Source: Tubulanus polymorphus
Lineage: Eukaryota; Nemertea; Palaeonemertea; Tubulaniformes; Tubulanidae
Reading direction: 5' to 3'
Assembly: GCF_964204645.1 (NCBI RefSeq)
Contig: NC_134029.1
Span: 7,210,001 to 7,274,000, forward strand
DNA: 64,000 nt
Below, one piece after another: positions 20,975 to 35,900 of this stretch (positions within the stretch are counted from its first letter, which is position 1; every line of letters starts with the position of its first letter). Both the position numbers and the translations under genes were made by a program. A model generated the notes under the pieces. The model was not told where the DNA came from. It saw nothing but the letters and a program-made list of their open reading frames with translations, and ran no database searches.

Positions 20975-23900
20975 GTAATTATGTGGCGATCACACTACAA
21001 AATGGGATACTGGCAATGCTACAGTCAGTGGCAAGCAAGGATTCAGCGCCAGGATCGCTAGTAACACTAGGTTACCACGCTTCAACTTCCTTCTATATTT
21101 CAATTTAATTTGAATGAACTTTTCTCATTAGTAAATCAATTTTCAGTGAAATCTACACTATAGATTAAGTGAGGAAGTGAATCTTATATCTATCCGATGA
21201 CTGGTTTAATAATTTTTGGATATGGCAGCCTAAAAATTCAAATCTTATGAAAAGAAAATGAACTGATTTTTACTCTGAATAACCCAGTGTTTTGTTGCTC
21301 CATCTGGCGAGTGCCGGTATCCCATTGGTAGCACTTCTTCCTAACGAGGCTATTTGCTCACTACATCTTTATATACCTACCCTGACCTTAAGCCCAGATT
21401 AATTAAACCCTTAGAGAGCAGTTGGTACATAGCCATGGATGTTCCAAAGCTTTGTGGGAAGGAAGGTTATCTTGAGCACTTATTGCCTATCGTTATTTAG
21501 GCCTAGTCGTTTTGTGAGACTGGCCTCAAACGATGAAAGAATTGGTTCCTTCTAAATTGTAAAGATTTACATACACTCTATAACTTTTCCTTAGCTTATG
21601 AAATGTAAGAATCATTGGTACTGTTATATTAGGATTTCCATAGGCTCTTTCGCATATGTTTAGCTGGTGGATGTGGGTTTGAATGTATCTTTTGGTTGTG
21701 GCGACACTGGCGTCCTTGTAGTAGATAGGCCTACAAGAGCCTACCATTGGAACACCATGAGGTGAATTGACTGCGCAGTCTGTTTAAATACTTTGTTTTG
21801 AAACATGCTAAGTACCTTCTAAAATCATGGACTCTAAAACTAGTTTGTTTTAGAATCCTTGCTAAAATCAGACAAAATTTTCCCTCTGATTTTGAAGTGT
21901 ATAACCAGTGGTAAAAGGTCTTTTGTAGTTTTTTGCACACATTTCTGAATTACTCAGGAATTGATGGTTTTACAATGGAATCAAAGCTGATGAATTATCA
22001 ATGTTTTTTTGATTCATCATTTTGACTGTCCATCGTATGCTCTACCATCAGTGTATTGTTTGCATTTTGTTTTGTTCGCTATTATCCCGAATGTGCAGAA
22101 GTTGTCAAACACGTTGATCGATCCGCGTAAATACAGTCGATTGTTTCCGATTATTTCGAGATTTTCCTTCCGAAATCATGACTGAGATTTCCTTTCAGTT
22201 CCGTGTTCATTTCTGATGATTTACGAAAACGACAAAGAGTCTTTGAATAGTTCGAATTCTTTTGTCGAAGTATAAAAAAAAATTTCTTGAGTATTCATCA
22301 CAAATTTGTATCCATCAACTAGTCATTGTTGCACTTTTTGGATAGGCGCAGATGCGGTCGTTTCGACTGCACTGTCTTGAATCTCAAGATCAAGACTGAT
22401 CTTAATTTGTTATATTGACTTGAGTAATGCGATTGGCTTTGATCAGTCTTATATGTAAGCGTCTACTGACTGTGCAACTGGCCTCAGCAGGGGACTGGGC
22501 ATGGTAACAATACCTTTAAAAAGCTTTAGTTTTCTTCATGTATCAAGTAAAAGAAAAACTGTAGGCTTTATATGCAGGCTTCATACATGCCTGCTTCGGG
22601 CAGGAATGTCATTATTTGATGTATAGGCCTATGTGTTTTCCTGCTATGTTTTGCCGATGATAAGTTCTTGCTTACTCATCGTTGTACCAGACTTTGATGT
22701 GTCTGGTTTTGCAACATCTGTATGTATATACCAACATTGTTCCCCAAGTACCAACCAACCTACGCTCAAAACATGGTGGGCACATTCCACCTCTTCTTTT
22801 TTAAACTTGATTTTTAATCCACTTTGCCAGTGTGCTTCAGTCATTCTGTTTTAAATAGTTTTTCATACAAATCTTTCTGAGCTGTTCCTAGAATCTCATT
22901 GAAGTAAATTTAAAGGTTTTTATTGCTTTGGGCAAAGATTTAGATTTTTAGTCCCCCATACTGAAGAACATGGATATTTTTTAAGGCGAATATGCAATAA
23001 AAATTTGAGATGATGAGATCTTTTATATATTTGTCCAGCCTATAATTAGATTCTAACACTGATAATTTACTTGGCAAATCTATGATATATAAGCCTTACT
23101 AGTCGGCCCATTTTAATACATTCCTGTCCAATTTTTTAACCTTCAAATCCCACTTTTTTCAGAGTTCTGCGAAAGGTGAATTTTTACTCAACTGGGTGTT
23201 CGATAGACTGAACCTACAGGAAAATGATTACTTCGGTTTAAGATATCTCGACCAAACCAACCAAACAGTAAGCTCTACCTTAAATATTAGACCCTTGAAT
23301 ATAATACATTCAATGAAAATTAGTGGGAAGGGCTTTTGAAAATTCCATTTCATAATAATAAAATCTAACCCGTGTTTTCTTAAATGTGCGTGTTCCAGCA
23401 ATGGGTCGACCCAACGAAGACAATCAAAACACAATTAAAAGGTCAGTAATGATTGGACATGATGAATTTGCTTTTGAACGCGGATTGAATAGGGTTTGAC
23501 ATTGTTATGATTATTAACGCAATTCAGGCAATTCAAGTGTAGCTTTGGCCTGGTTTCTATTTCAATAGTTATTCTGAGTATATTTTTCCGTGAACATATT
23601 TTTGAATACTTGAACTTGATAATCATATTTATATAAACTCCCACCTTTTTTAAAATAGTGTGAATGCAATAATTGCAAGTGAATGGAATAATTGCAGTGT
23701 GTATGTTTTGCGTGTGAACACCTGGGGCCGGTTCCTTAGTCAAGACTTAAGACCAAAACTGGTCTTAAAACTTAAGAGTGGTCTTAAGTTGTTAGATTGG
23801 CTATAGAACTAAGTTTGTCTTATACTGGTCGGTCTATGGAACCGGCCCCTGGTTCTGCACCTCACACTTGCGTACTAGTCTAGAATTCAGCTTTAATTTC

Positions 23901-26900
23901 GAGACATACCTCATTTCTCATAATCGGTCGGGTCACTAAGGTAAACTGCAAATTCGTAATCAGTTAATTTCTATAACTACCGGGTCTATTATGGTTAACT
24001 CGATCATGATTTTAAAAGGGTAGGTGGCCGGCTGTAGGTAGGTGGTCAACTTTTAAGCTCGGCAGAAAAGAGAAATGAGGTATGATTTTTTTAGCCTAAT
24101 GAAGAAGTTGCAGTTTTGATACAACGGGAAAAGATACAGCTATTCAATGATGCACTCCTCGCTGTAGCTGGAATTTTATCCGGCGATTCCAGGTGTTAAA
24201 CATTACAGGCTATAACATTATTTTTCCTGATGACTCTATCTGTCTGCTTCCTCGCGGCAGTTCTCAGTCTTGGTATTCAATATTCTTGAGGCTTCGGTAC
24301 TGTTTTTCTCAATAGAAACTCATTCCCCGTTCAAATTCTTCTCGTCCATTTAGCACGGCTAGTTCGGGTTTCACAACAAAACAAAATTATAAACAACGAA
24401 TTCAAATGGAGTGTGACTGGTCTTAAGATTAAAGATTGTTGTATTGATAATACTTATCTCATTTACTAAAAAATCCTTTTCATAATACATGTTGTTTATA
24501 TAGAAAAAAGGGGAAATGATGAAATGGACGAGCAAAAAGGCTTGCACTTGAGTGGAAACCCATTGACTTACCCCATCCCCACCAAAAAAATTCATTACAA
24601 AATCATTCGAAAGATGTTTGAAAAAATTCAAAAACAATGCAGGCCCAAGCTGAGCTTTTTTTAGGGGCAGTTATATTTCAGTGCCCAGGTACCTGAATGA
24701 ATCATTTGAGAATAGATAATTTTCAATCTCCATTAAAAATGTATGAAAATTGTATCTAAATTTCGAGGGGGTTAGGGTTTGTTCGCTACCCCCTACCCCA
24801 TCATTGACCCCCCACGGCACGGGCCTGCAATGGAGAAAATTATTGGGATGATATAGAAAAATAACGATTAAGATAATCATAATTGATAATCAATTATTAA
24901 TGGTTATTTCATAACTGTAGGCTCCTACATGAAACAATCCTCATGACAATCTGTTCTCATATAACCTGAATACAGTTTGAGTTCGAAATTCCTGCTTAGC
25001 TTTGCGGATTGGCTTTGCGTGCACAGCTAGTTATAAATGCCTAATAATGTATCGCACTATCCTGCAAAATCGTTATGGCCACTTACTACGTGAATTATTT
25101 ACTACGCTACAGTGAAAATTATGTGAATTAAATTCCGGCGCGGTGCGTGGGCGATTTTACCTGTAGAACCTGTTACCATTTCAGTAATACAACTTTCCTT
25201 AATGAAAGTTTGTTTATATTATGAATATACCTGAGGGGAGACCTGTTATGGAGTGTTATCAAAGAACAAAACTTGTCCTAAGATAGTATTTAATTTACGA
25301 GAGATCATTTTCCGATAGTTAATAGGCATGAAAGTCTAAATAAATATTGGCGCTATTTGACTTGTTATAAATTTCAAAAGAAACCCATTTTCATTGATCA
25401 TTGAAATTTTGTTCTAAATGTGCCTATTGTACCTGACCTTGAACTCGTAACTACTTCTTAAGCTACGATCTTTTTTTGACGCTGTAGAAACTGACAATAA
25501 TGTTGATATAGATACTTAGTATGCGTTAGTTAACTATGTCCTCAATATTGGCGTTTAGACATAACAATTACAATTGTGAATTTTGGCATATATTTTGTAA
25601 TTGAATATATTTCATAACTCTTATTCTTTTTTTGATAAATTATAATGATTATTTTTGAGAGGATGTGCACTATGTCATCAATATACTGAGGCTAGACTGG
25701 TTGCCGGGCAATTCAATTATCGAAATATTTGTCCTTTTCCAATGCGTCAATGTCCCTAAATGTTAGTAATACTTCTTCTTTCCAGTTGGTGCTCCGTACA
25801 CTGTATATTTTGGTGTGAAATTCTACGCAGCTGACCCCTGTTTACTGAAGGAAGAACTGACGAGGTAAACCCCATTAACTAACAAATGACTGGCTTAGAT
25901 TTTTTGCCGAAAAAAGAATTCAGAAAAAGAACATCATTTTGCATGTTCTTTCTAAATTGTTTACTATCGCCTGATTTACCATTTCACTATCAGAGTTACC
26001 AGTTTTATACATATCGTCATTCATTTTTTCAGGTATCAGTTTTTCCTGCAAGTGAAACGTGATATATTACAAGGTCGTCTACCAGTTACATTTGACCAGG
26101 CTGCTGAGTTATGTGCATATGCTGTTCAATGTAAGTCATATGCCGTGAACCCCCTGTACAGGACATTGTCCCTGTAATGCTCTTATCCCAATAGATTCCC
26201 TCTTCGGAGCAAATTAAATGGGTAACTAGCCTTTTTCTGTAGACTCGGCTCACCGATCGCCCCTGCGTGGAATATTTAAAGTTTTCTCATTCAGATTCAT
26301 GTAATTACAACCTATCATTGCTCTGACTGCCCTGGAATTTGCATCAAATTGAGTGCTGTAGTAGTTAAGATGTTACATCTCCCCAGGCGGAGATGGCTGG
26401 TGTAATGGTATTGAAATAGTAAGATAGCCACCAAAAGAAAACCAAATGTTATTCATCAAAAATCGAAATCCAAAGACAAGACATTTCGAACTCTTACTAG
26501 AGATCCTTGTCAGGTGTGAGGGATTAACTAGATTAGGGGTATATATACTTGGAAAAACAAGTTTTGCTTTTAATCTTTTAGATTTTGTATATCGGTAGTG
26601 GGTTTTTAACTTGATCGGTGTCATTGATCACATTGACAATTGATGTTGCCACCTAAAATATGATCAATATCGCTAAAATGTATTACAGTTTCAACAAATA
26701 CGTATTTGTATCCATGAATCCTTGCGTTTATTATTTACAGCTGAATTGGGAGATTATGATCCTAGACGACATTCCTTCGGTTACGTTTCCGAGTTCCGAC
26801 TTGTGCCAAATCAAACGACAGAACTGGAGGATCGAATTCACCAGATACACAGGACCCTGGCGTAAGTATCAAAAGAATATCCACTATTACTGAACAGTGG

Positions 26901-26929
26901 TTTGTCGGGTCAGTGGCGATGGAAAATGC

Positions 26930-26960
<31 letters not shown>

Positions 26961-29900
26961 TCGTGTTGCGAGTCCTCGGATAACCAGTATCAACGGTGCT
27001 GAAAATCCTCACAAGAATTTACACCTCTTCGTAGGTTTGTTTTCGAAAAAAAACTCCCTTTCCATCGGGCCGTGAAATTGAAGATACATTTTTTTGTAGA
27101 TAACTCTCTAAGATCACCTGCTAATTTCATTCATCCGTCGTTTAAAATATTTCGAATATTCAAGTATTCAGTCATGGAATGATAGTAGTTAGTCTATAAA
27201 GAATAATACACACTCTAATAATAATACATATTGCAAATTCTCCTTTATATTTGGAATCTCTGAGAATATCATATGCATCTACTAGCAATAATGTCTAGAG
27301 TTATTGACCATCTGGCATTATTGATCTTGAAAATTGAAACATTGATACGCTTTAGCTTTATCATCAAGTGACTGTTGTGCAATAGAGGTTCAATTGGCTG
27401 GAACAAATAATTCGCTATTACACAGTAGACTCCTCTTTCGAGTCGACTTATCAGCAGTACGTAACCCAAACACAAATCGTAGAACCATATTGCAATAGAA
27501 TCTCTATTAAGTTAACAACTTAACTCAGAACAAATATCCCTGGTCCCATTTATATGAGGTAGGAGCGATGAATGTACCATAGGTATGAAAAAAATATGCC
27601 AGAAGGAAAATGAAAGCACTTCCACAACGCTCTTTGCTTATCCTTTATGATGGATACTGTGTCTGATACTGGTTAAAAAGTCATACATCGGCAAGTTTTC
27701 TTTGGTAGGCCTATACGATGTGCATAGATTTCTGAAACGCTGTTTCGTTGGGTGAAATTATTCACAGAAATTTGAGATTTTGACAATGGAGTTTGTTGTA
27801 ATTTATGATATCAAATCTGCAATCCAATGAATAGTTTATGGCAAGATTTTGACACTCTTGTTTGCTGTAATTAATCAAATCAAAATCTTCATTGAAAGCA
27901 TTAATTTAATTAGAATCCATTTTTATTGCTATGAAAAATATTAGATTACTTAATTTTACGCAGACCACCAGCTTGCTATCATTAATAGATCGAAGCAAAG
28001 CTTTTTTTGTGCTACTTTACCCAATCCCAGCATTTCCTTCTGGCATTTTTACCTACCGGTATGGTATATTGCGAACTCTGGCATTATTACCTTGCACGAA
28101 GTCTAATAAACTTGTGGCATTATGACTAAAAAAGAATCAAAGGCCTACACTTTTTTCCAAAATAATGAATGAATGTTTACTGATTGAGGATTGATCTCTC
28201 GGCATATTACAACAGTGGTTGACAATTAGGCGTATGTACCTCAGTTCACCTCCTGGAAGATTTTGAAAAGATATACATATATTTTGGTCAATTCTCATAC
28301 ATTAACTCTTATTAGTCCAATTAAATACATTTCTCATTGAAGAGAATTCTAAACACACTCTGGATTCACACCTGCTGACAAAAAGCTATCTTTCTGACTT
28401 AAATGTTGTAAATGTACATTATATGTTGTCTTCTATAAAGTGGCCAAGTTCCATCATCGGCTGAACGCTATTATCTAGATATGGTTAAATGGATGGAAGC
28501 TTATGGCGTCGATTTCCATCGAGTTTTGGTAAGCTCTTTCGGTCGGAGAAACGGTTATACTCTTTCTCCGCGGCGGCCGCATTTGAATTTTTCGTTGGAC
28601 GGGCGAAAAATTCAAGTGCATTTTCAGGGTTATTTCTATAAAGGCATTTTCGTAGCATCTTCATAGAGTTTCCTTGAAAAGATCACATACCAGTACTCAT
28701 TGAGTGCCTAACTACATAAAGTTTAGTTAACTGTTCGGATGTTTCAAAATAAGGATTATTTATTTGCCTGAAAATGTCTTTAAGATGAATCCTGAAATTT
28801 TGGAAATTACAGGGGCATAGCAACTGGATTTGCCAAACAAAAGCTTCTTTTTTTCGAGCTAATTTTATAAAATTCGTTTTCTCTTTTGTCAACGTCGTGT
28901 CAACTACAATCTCATTGCTACCCCCTGTAAAGTATATGTTTATCTATCTATGTGTTGAGTAAAATTAGTGACTGTGTTTCGTGAATGTTATGAATTTTCA
29001 GTGGTATGGTGCCAGCGTTGGCTGAGCACAGCTATCTAGACACCGTTAAATGGTTCGACATGTACGGCGTAGACCTACATCAGGTGTTGGTAAGCCATGC
29101 CGCTAGTGTAAGCACGTTTTTCCCCCTGCGTGTTTCTGTGGCTTACGTAACTTATTTTGAACTGACTAACGATTCATTTAACTCTCGTCTAGTTGCTCGA
29201 ATCTGTTGATATTAACGAGTTTCTGAAGAAATACAGTTAACATTCTTTCAAATCTTTTTTCAAAACGTAGAGAAACGCGTAAGGCTGAATTGCACAATTT
29301 TCAGAAATATTCAATAGAAGGAATACAGTTCATGTAAAATCTGATTTTCAAGTTCGAAAAAGGCAAGCAAAAAATATTTGTTAAGCCTGATACATTGATT
29401 TTGATACTTTTGCTAAGGTAATTCATTGAACTATCCCTTTATTATGAAAGATTTTGGTATTTCTTTCGTTTAAAGTTTGACCATAACTTGTGCGAAAATA
29501 GTGCAAAAATATCTTCTCTGACAAATTTAACGAGTACTCTGTAATGATGCTATAATGGTTACACAATGATGTTGTAATGCTATATGAAATGCTAGCTCAA
29601 CGCTTGGTTCTAGTTTTAACTTAAGAAAATAAAAAAAAAACAGTCTGCAGCTGGGCAGACGTAGGTAGTTATTGAACGCAGGTTGCGTAATTGAGAGTTT
29701 ATAAACATTACGGTACACATGAGAAGTACTGAATTAACCATTGTTTATAAACATGGCAATCCGCCTTGAGAAAATGTACTTAACGTCTTTGAAAAGAAAA
29801 GAAACTTTACAGCCATTTTTCATTTGCCTATTTCTACTAAATAACGTTGATACGTATTGATAGATTACTATTAACAATATTGTGTGCTGTCTAGATTAAT

Positions 29901-32900
29901 CATTTTCCTCGTTATATCTTTTTATAAATGCGTGTTTATGTTTCAGCGATGAATTGAATTAATTGATAATCGTTTTGCTCATAACGGTAAATTATGGATA
30001 CTGAATGATGGAATAGACACATTATTCATAAATCAAAAAAAAAACCAATGAAGAAGTCTGTTTGTTATAACTGATGATTATGTTCAGCGCTAAATCAATT
30101 AGACGTGCGATGCTTTGGATTATGTAGGAACACACATCCCTAGTAATACAGATATCCATATTTTACTGTACTATCGTCCTCGTTCGTTTACTGTACAAGT
30201 ATTCCAGGGGCGGCTCCAAGGGGAAGGTACCAGGGTGCGTACCCCCCAAAATAAATGATATTAACTTGATAAGTTTTAATTCATAAGCTTGTTCTCTGTA
30301 TTTCCAAAAATGAGTTTATTATTTTTTTCCGATTGGTTTTTTTTTTTCGGGATGCCCTTTTGATTATATGATCTGCCCTATTTTTGGGGTGCACCCTGAA
30401 CCACACCCTAGATCCACCCCTGTATTTGTATGGATGACGTTTTTGTGTTAAATTTTTATGTATTTCAACTATATGTTTGACAGGGTGAGGGAGCTGTGGA
30501 ATATTTCCTTGGTCTTACGCCGACCGGGGTTGTTGTATATAAGAATAAATCGAAAGTCGGGAACTATTTCTGGTAAGTTTCAGAATTTGTGAGTTTGGTG
30601 TATGTATGCAGGGTGCCTGCGACTCCATGATTCCTTAAAAACTCTTGCCTCAACAAAGAATGCTTTTAAAGATGCTTGAAACTCCTTTAATTATGAGAAG
30701 TTGGCAACTAGAAATGTTTGTAGTTGTACAGAAAACTATGCCTGAATCGGTACAGTTGGGACTAGGACTTATTTTACCCAATTAGACAGTTACCAAATGA
30801 GGAACTGAGTTTAGTTAGTGTAAAGGATAAAATTTGCTTGCAAAAGAGTACCATATTAATGGTTTACCGAGATAAACGGTACTGATTTAGGAAGAGTCTA
30901 TAGTAATTGAGATATGAGACACTTCCTCGAAATTTGAAGAAATTTTTCTCCTTTAAACTCCTTATATTCAGGACTGATCGATCAGAAAGGACCTTGGTAT
31001 AGTAAAACCGGAGACGTCTGTAACGTAGTTAATGAAATTTATCCGGTTTATGTTAGATTTGAATGGTATTTTTTAGGCCGCGGATTGTCAAAGTCACATT
31101 CAAGAACAAGAATTTCATGATCAGAGTCAAAGATAAAAATGTAAGCTGTTCGTCTTGCCATATATATATATATATTCTCTGTACAGCTTACATACTCTAC
31201 ATGCGCCCTCTAAGATATTTCCGTTTCAATTTGTAGAATTATGAGAACACGTATACGTTTGAATGTCCAACGAAGCAGGGATGTAAGCATTTATGGAAGT
31301 GTTGTGTGGAACATCACGCATTCTTCCGGTAAGTAGATACATATCATGCATGTAAACCATACGCATTTTAAACATTCCTTTTGCCTTATATATATACGTA
31401 AGCATGGAATTTAGAGCATGGACAATTCTTTCTCAGTCGATAGTCTGAATGAATTGTTAATGTACCGTCCTGTAAATAGGACGAATTTAGTAATAGCATG
31501 TTCCGAGTCTGTCGATGATGTTGAATTTCTTCAGCCATTGTTTGATCAGATAAATGCATTAAACGATGATAGGTTTTCAGTTTGCATGATGTTATTCATA
31601 TTTCCTTTTCGTATGGCGTATTTTTCTGTAGGCTTAGCCACGTAGCGCAACCTTCAGGGAACTTCTTTCAGTTAGGATCGAAATATAGATACAGGTAAGA
31701 AAATAGGTGATATGGCATTTCTTCGCATGAGCAAGCTTGGATCCAGAGAACATTCTTATTGACCTTTATTCCTTGAAGTAAATTAAGCCTTAGAATGCTC
31801 ACAAACAGTGTGAAATTTTCAACATTTGCTGAAAATGTTGCCCTGATACTCATACTGGTTTCATAAATCTGCTACTCGCCTGGCCAGGTTCATCACTTAA
31901 GCAAGAAGTAACAATGTCCTATTTCAATTGCACCTCCCTAATTTTCCTCCTTAATCCACTAGTGCATGTATGGTTATTTTCACAATTGAAGAAAAAAATT
32001 GCTGAAGACACTTATGCATCTGCATTGTGTGCACAAGTTTTATCATCCTTAGATATTAATTGTTTCGATATTGATATAAATTTGTGGCGCTTTTCAGTGG
32101 TCGTACTGAGAAGCAAGCATTGAGCGATGCAGCAGCTATCCGTCCAGAGCCTCAGGTGTTACGAACACCTAGCCGTCGACATCAACGAAGATCTGCTGGT
32201 TCAGATTCTGGACTTGAACAAACCTTAGGTAAGCTGGAAAATCCTCAGAAATAAACATCGCTTTTTATGCGACTTTGTTATTCCAACGTCAATGGAAAAT
32301 CTTATCGGTTTCTGTAGACAATTCACTGTTTGATATTAATGAAGTAAAAAACCCACAATATTTTGAAAAACTAGATGAGAAATTGAAGATCCAATTCTAT
32401 GGGCCATTTGCAAAACCTTTTGTTGAAATCATTTGAATCAGGGCTACTGGTATAGATGGCTGTTAGATTCTACCTGGTAACCAGCTTATCAAGGTCCCAG
32501 TTTTCATAAAAGTTAGTCTCCGAGTAGAGAATTCCCTCTTTGGATTAAATCACCTTCTTTGTACTAGAATTCTCTTTGAAAATTAGGTTATTGCATTGAC
32601 ATCACTCATTCTGTAACCAGTTCTCTATCCTGGCTCTTTATGACTTAAACCTAACTCGATTGAATTTTGTTTCAGGAACACAGTATTCCGGATCATCTCG
32701 TAGTATGGGTACGTCAATAGACCCGAATATGCCGGTCAGTAAATTCATCCAGCCTGAACCGGTGATCGCAATAGCGAAAGCTCGGTCATCGGGTCATGAA
32801 TCTCCACACAGTAATCGGTCAGCTCCGTGGGAAAATGAGTCTCAATCTACCGGGTAAGAGAAATCTCACCCTGAAAATGATTTTAACTGTCATTGAAATT

Positions 32901-35900
32901 GGAAAACATCATCCTGAAATCGAACCTGATGGCGTAGAGACAGCCACGGAATGAAACCCTATCTGATTAACTTGAGTGCATTGCTTAGATGATGTCATTA
33001 TAAGCCAATCAGAAATCCAGTTCTATTTAGCCCGGATTTTCAACTTAATTTTCAATGGTCTAAATCGGTCTTAATGTATCTACAGTAGATTTTGTGTTGA
33101 ATTTGAGTCTGGATTTTGCGTGTTTTTCAGAGGGCTGTACACGAGAGGACATGATTCGCCGTATTCGAATCACAGCGAAAAAATGATGTTTCCGCGTCGA
33201 GTGCCGTCAACCGGTAGTGAAAGTGAAAAGACAGACAGAAGGTACCAATCTACATACCACGAGGAATTGAAGACAAAGTTTCAATGACTGTTATAACAAA
33301 GTTATCCCCGGGGCCAGTTTTGTAAAATCAATAATTCTTCCAAAAATTAAATCCACTCATATGAACTTTTATGAAACTTGGAAACCAATCTTTGAATTTT
33401 AAGTAGCGATTAAACCATTGCGAATAATTTTGTCACCTTCAAACAATAGTGAGTTGTTCTGTGAAACAGAGCATGTTTGAACATGTATTTGAAACTGTGT
33501 ACTGGGGTATGAAAAGTTTTATTCGAAATACTTGAATGGTTGTATGTATTGTTTTACGTTGTTACAGACATAGAAGTCGGCGAGATACAGATGAAAACGA
33601 AGCCCCCAGAAGACGAAGGAGAAGGTGAGAATTATTGTGCCGTCAAATTTGATCGTGTGAATGTTTCCCAGGATTGAGATAGTCACGTTGTTAAGTTAGC
33701 TCATTTGTGAGTTCAGTTGCTTTCACTTTCAAAATTTCATAGATCTAAAGAGTCGAATAAAAGCAATAACAGTGATTTGTCGGAACAATCTAAGTCATCG
33801 CGCGGTTCGTCGAAAGCCAGTAAGGGCAGTAAAGGCAGTAAGGGCTCGTCGTCGTCGCGTAAATATCATCGAAATCGAAAACGCTCGTCGAAAAACGAGG
33901 AGATGGTCGACTCAGAAACGCAATGGAAAGAAGTTCAACGACGGCAAAGCGAGAGGGAAAATATCGGGTAAGCGGATGAGATATTTTGGATAGCAGAGAA
34001 ATATGTTATTCTTGGTGAAGTGGTTGGGCTCTAGTGGTATTGATAGCTGATATTTTTTGTCATCTCAGTAAAGTGTATCAGGACAGTAGACATTGCGTAA
34101 TATGATTACTAATAACCAATGTAAAAGATTTTGAATTTTTATGCTTCTAACAGCTGCTTACATGTTGTGGGGTATAACTCCATGCAAATTTCAGACGTTC
34201 CTGCAATTCATATGATAGGCAACTGTATGTATGCATATTTCTCTGTTTAGGCCTCAAGATGCTGTAGTTAAAGATCTTCGCCTTCAAAATGGGTGAGTAT
34301 ACATATGGGGTAATAACGATATCGCTATATATACAAATATACTAACAGAAAGCATGATTTTAAATTATGTGGATGATCAAAGAACTATTAACAAGCATGT
34401 GTTCATATTCCATAACAGCTCAGTACGGTCGCTGCAATCAAATGACTCCAAGGAAAGCCATGAACAACGTCGACTTAGAAGGTACTATGACTATGCATAG
34501 TGTTTCCCCTTGACTTTTTGACTATTGGATTACTGTAAGCCGGAGATTTTGTTGGGGGATTGTTAGAATATTGTTGTAAAATTCAGGTTGCAGATTATAA
34601 TATTCTACTACAGTATATCAGGTGTAGACTAGTTTTGATATTGATTTTGATGTTTGATTGTTGTTAATGAGTACTAATTGTCTTCATTAGGAGAAGTCGA
34701 TCGCCTGGCAAACGACCACCGGAAGAGCTCAAACAACATTTCCAATACGAGTTGGTCGATCCAGAACCTTTAACTGAGGAACAGAAGAGGGATATTCCCT
34801 ATATGGCTGTTGAGTAAGTTGAAAATTAGTACCGACACATCAATTTCCATCGCAGAATTATTCTTTTGAAATAGCGGGGTATTCCCTCATAGTAACTGAT
34901 AATTGAATGCCCAAATCTAATTCACGTCCATGCAGATCGTATAATTGATAACTAGATATTGTAGTTGTCGATTTGTTTTTCTAGGACAAAAGCCGAACCA
35001 TTCCGGATCAAGTATTCTCCTCATACGAGGCATAAAAGACGCACATCTCCTTACAGGAAAAGTGGCGGCCCTGGGTGAGTAAATTCCTGTTAATGTTCGG
35101 TGTGAATTTCAAGAATTAATGAAAGCTGCACTCTCTGTCCGCTGTAAGGTATACATAATCTAATTTCTGTTCTAATGAAACGTGTAGATTCTGGTGGGAC
35201 TGGTAAGTATCGGTGTAACTGTACATAAATGCGGGTATCATTCTGCGGCCTGGACCTGAGACATTCAGACCGTCTATTCTTTCAGTTTTTGATCATCCGC
35301 GCTTTACATCATGATTTCAGAATATACTTTAAACTAACTGTAGATATGTATTAGATACTTTTTCACCATCCTTTACGTCTGGACTTCACTCGTAATGGGC
35401 GAATGTCTGAGATACGGTTCTAGGCTACAGATTGATAATTGCCTGCATAATCTATGATAGATAGACTCAACAGGCTTTCACCTATAATTCCCGATAATGA
35501 ATCATTTTACACACTATGTAGCCCTCAATTTACGGTTATTTAAACACTATATAATGTACATCATACTAGTATTGATATGGTAACTTTGAGCTGACACTTT
35601 CTGTAACACTTCTATAAGTTGTGGGAGCTTTTCTTTTGATATACCGGTAGATATGAAATGTATAGAATGTAATCTTAATTATTCCTCATATATGGTAAAT
35701 GTATCCCCACCCAAGTCCAAGTTGGATAGAAATGAATTGAAATCGATGTTTCAAATTAATGAGCATTTTATATGGGTGAGGATATGGAAAAGGAAGGTAC
35801 GCTATTACACTGTTCGGACTTAATTCCACCTTGGTCCTATTCCCTTACGCTAGATTAAACAACCTCCTTTAGATGGCAGAGTTTAATTATTTGGGCAAAG

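Larger units (their letters stand above)
26862..28440 (+). other. EPB41L4A: EPB41L4A intron 6
   Basis: It carries a TA microsatellite (about 26933-26960) and an inverted pair of AATGCCAG-type arms (27576-27612 and 28038-28092), listed separately. No other exon was seen, and the first of the duplicated exons follows at once. Confidence 0.5.

Noticed and set aside
26373-26624. Minus-strand open frame of 83 codons in the EPB41L4A intron
   Set aside because: It resembles non-coding ends of dispersed repeats more than a protein. Borders and family could not be set.
31418-32123. Open frames in EPB41L4A introns 10 and 11
   Set aside because: Neither can be joined to the neighbouring exons in frame with GT-AG signals, and neither has a recognisable domain.
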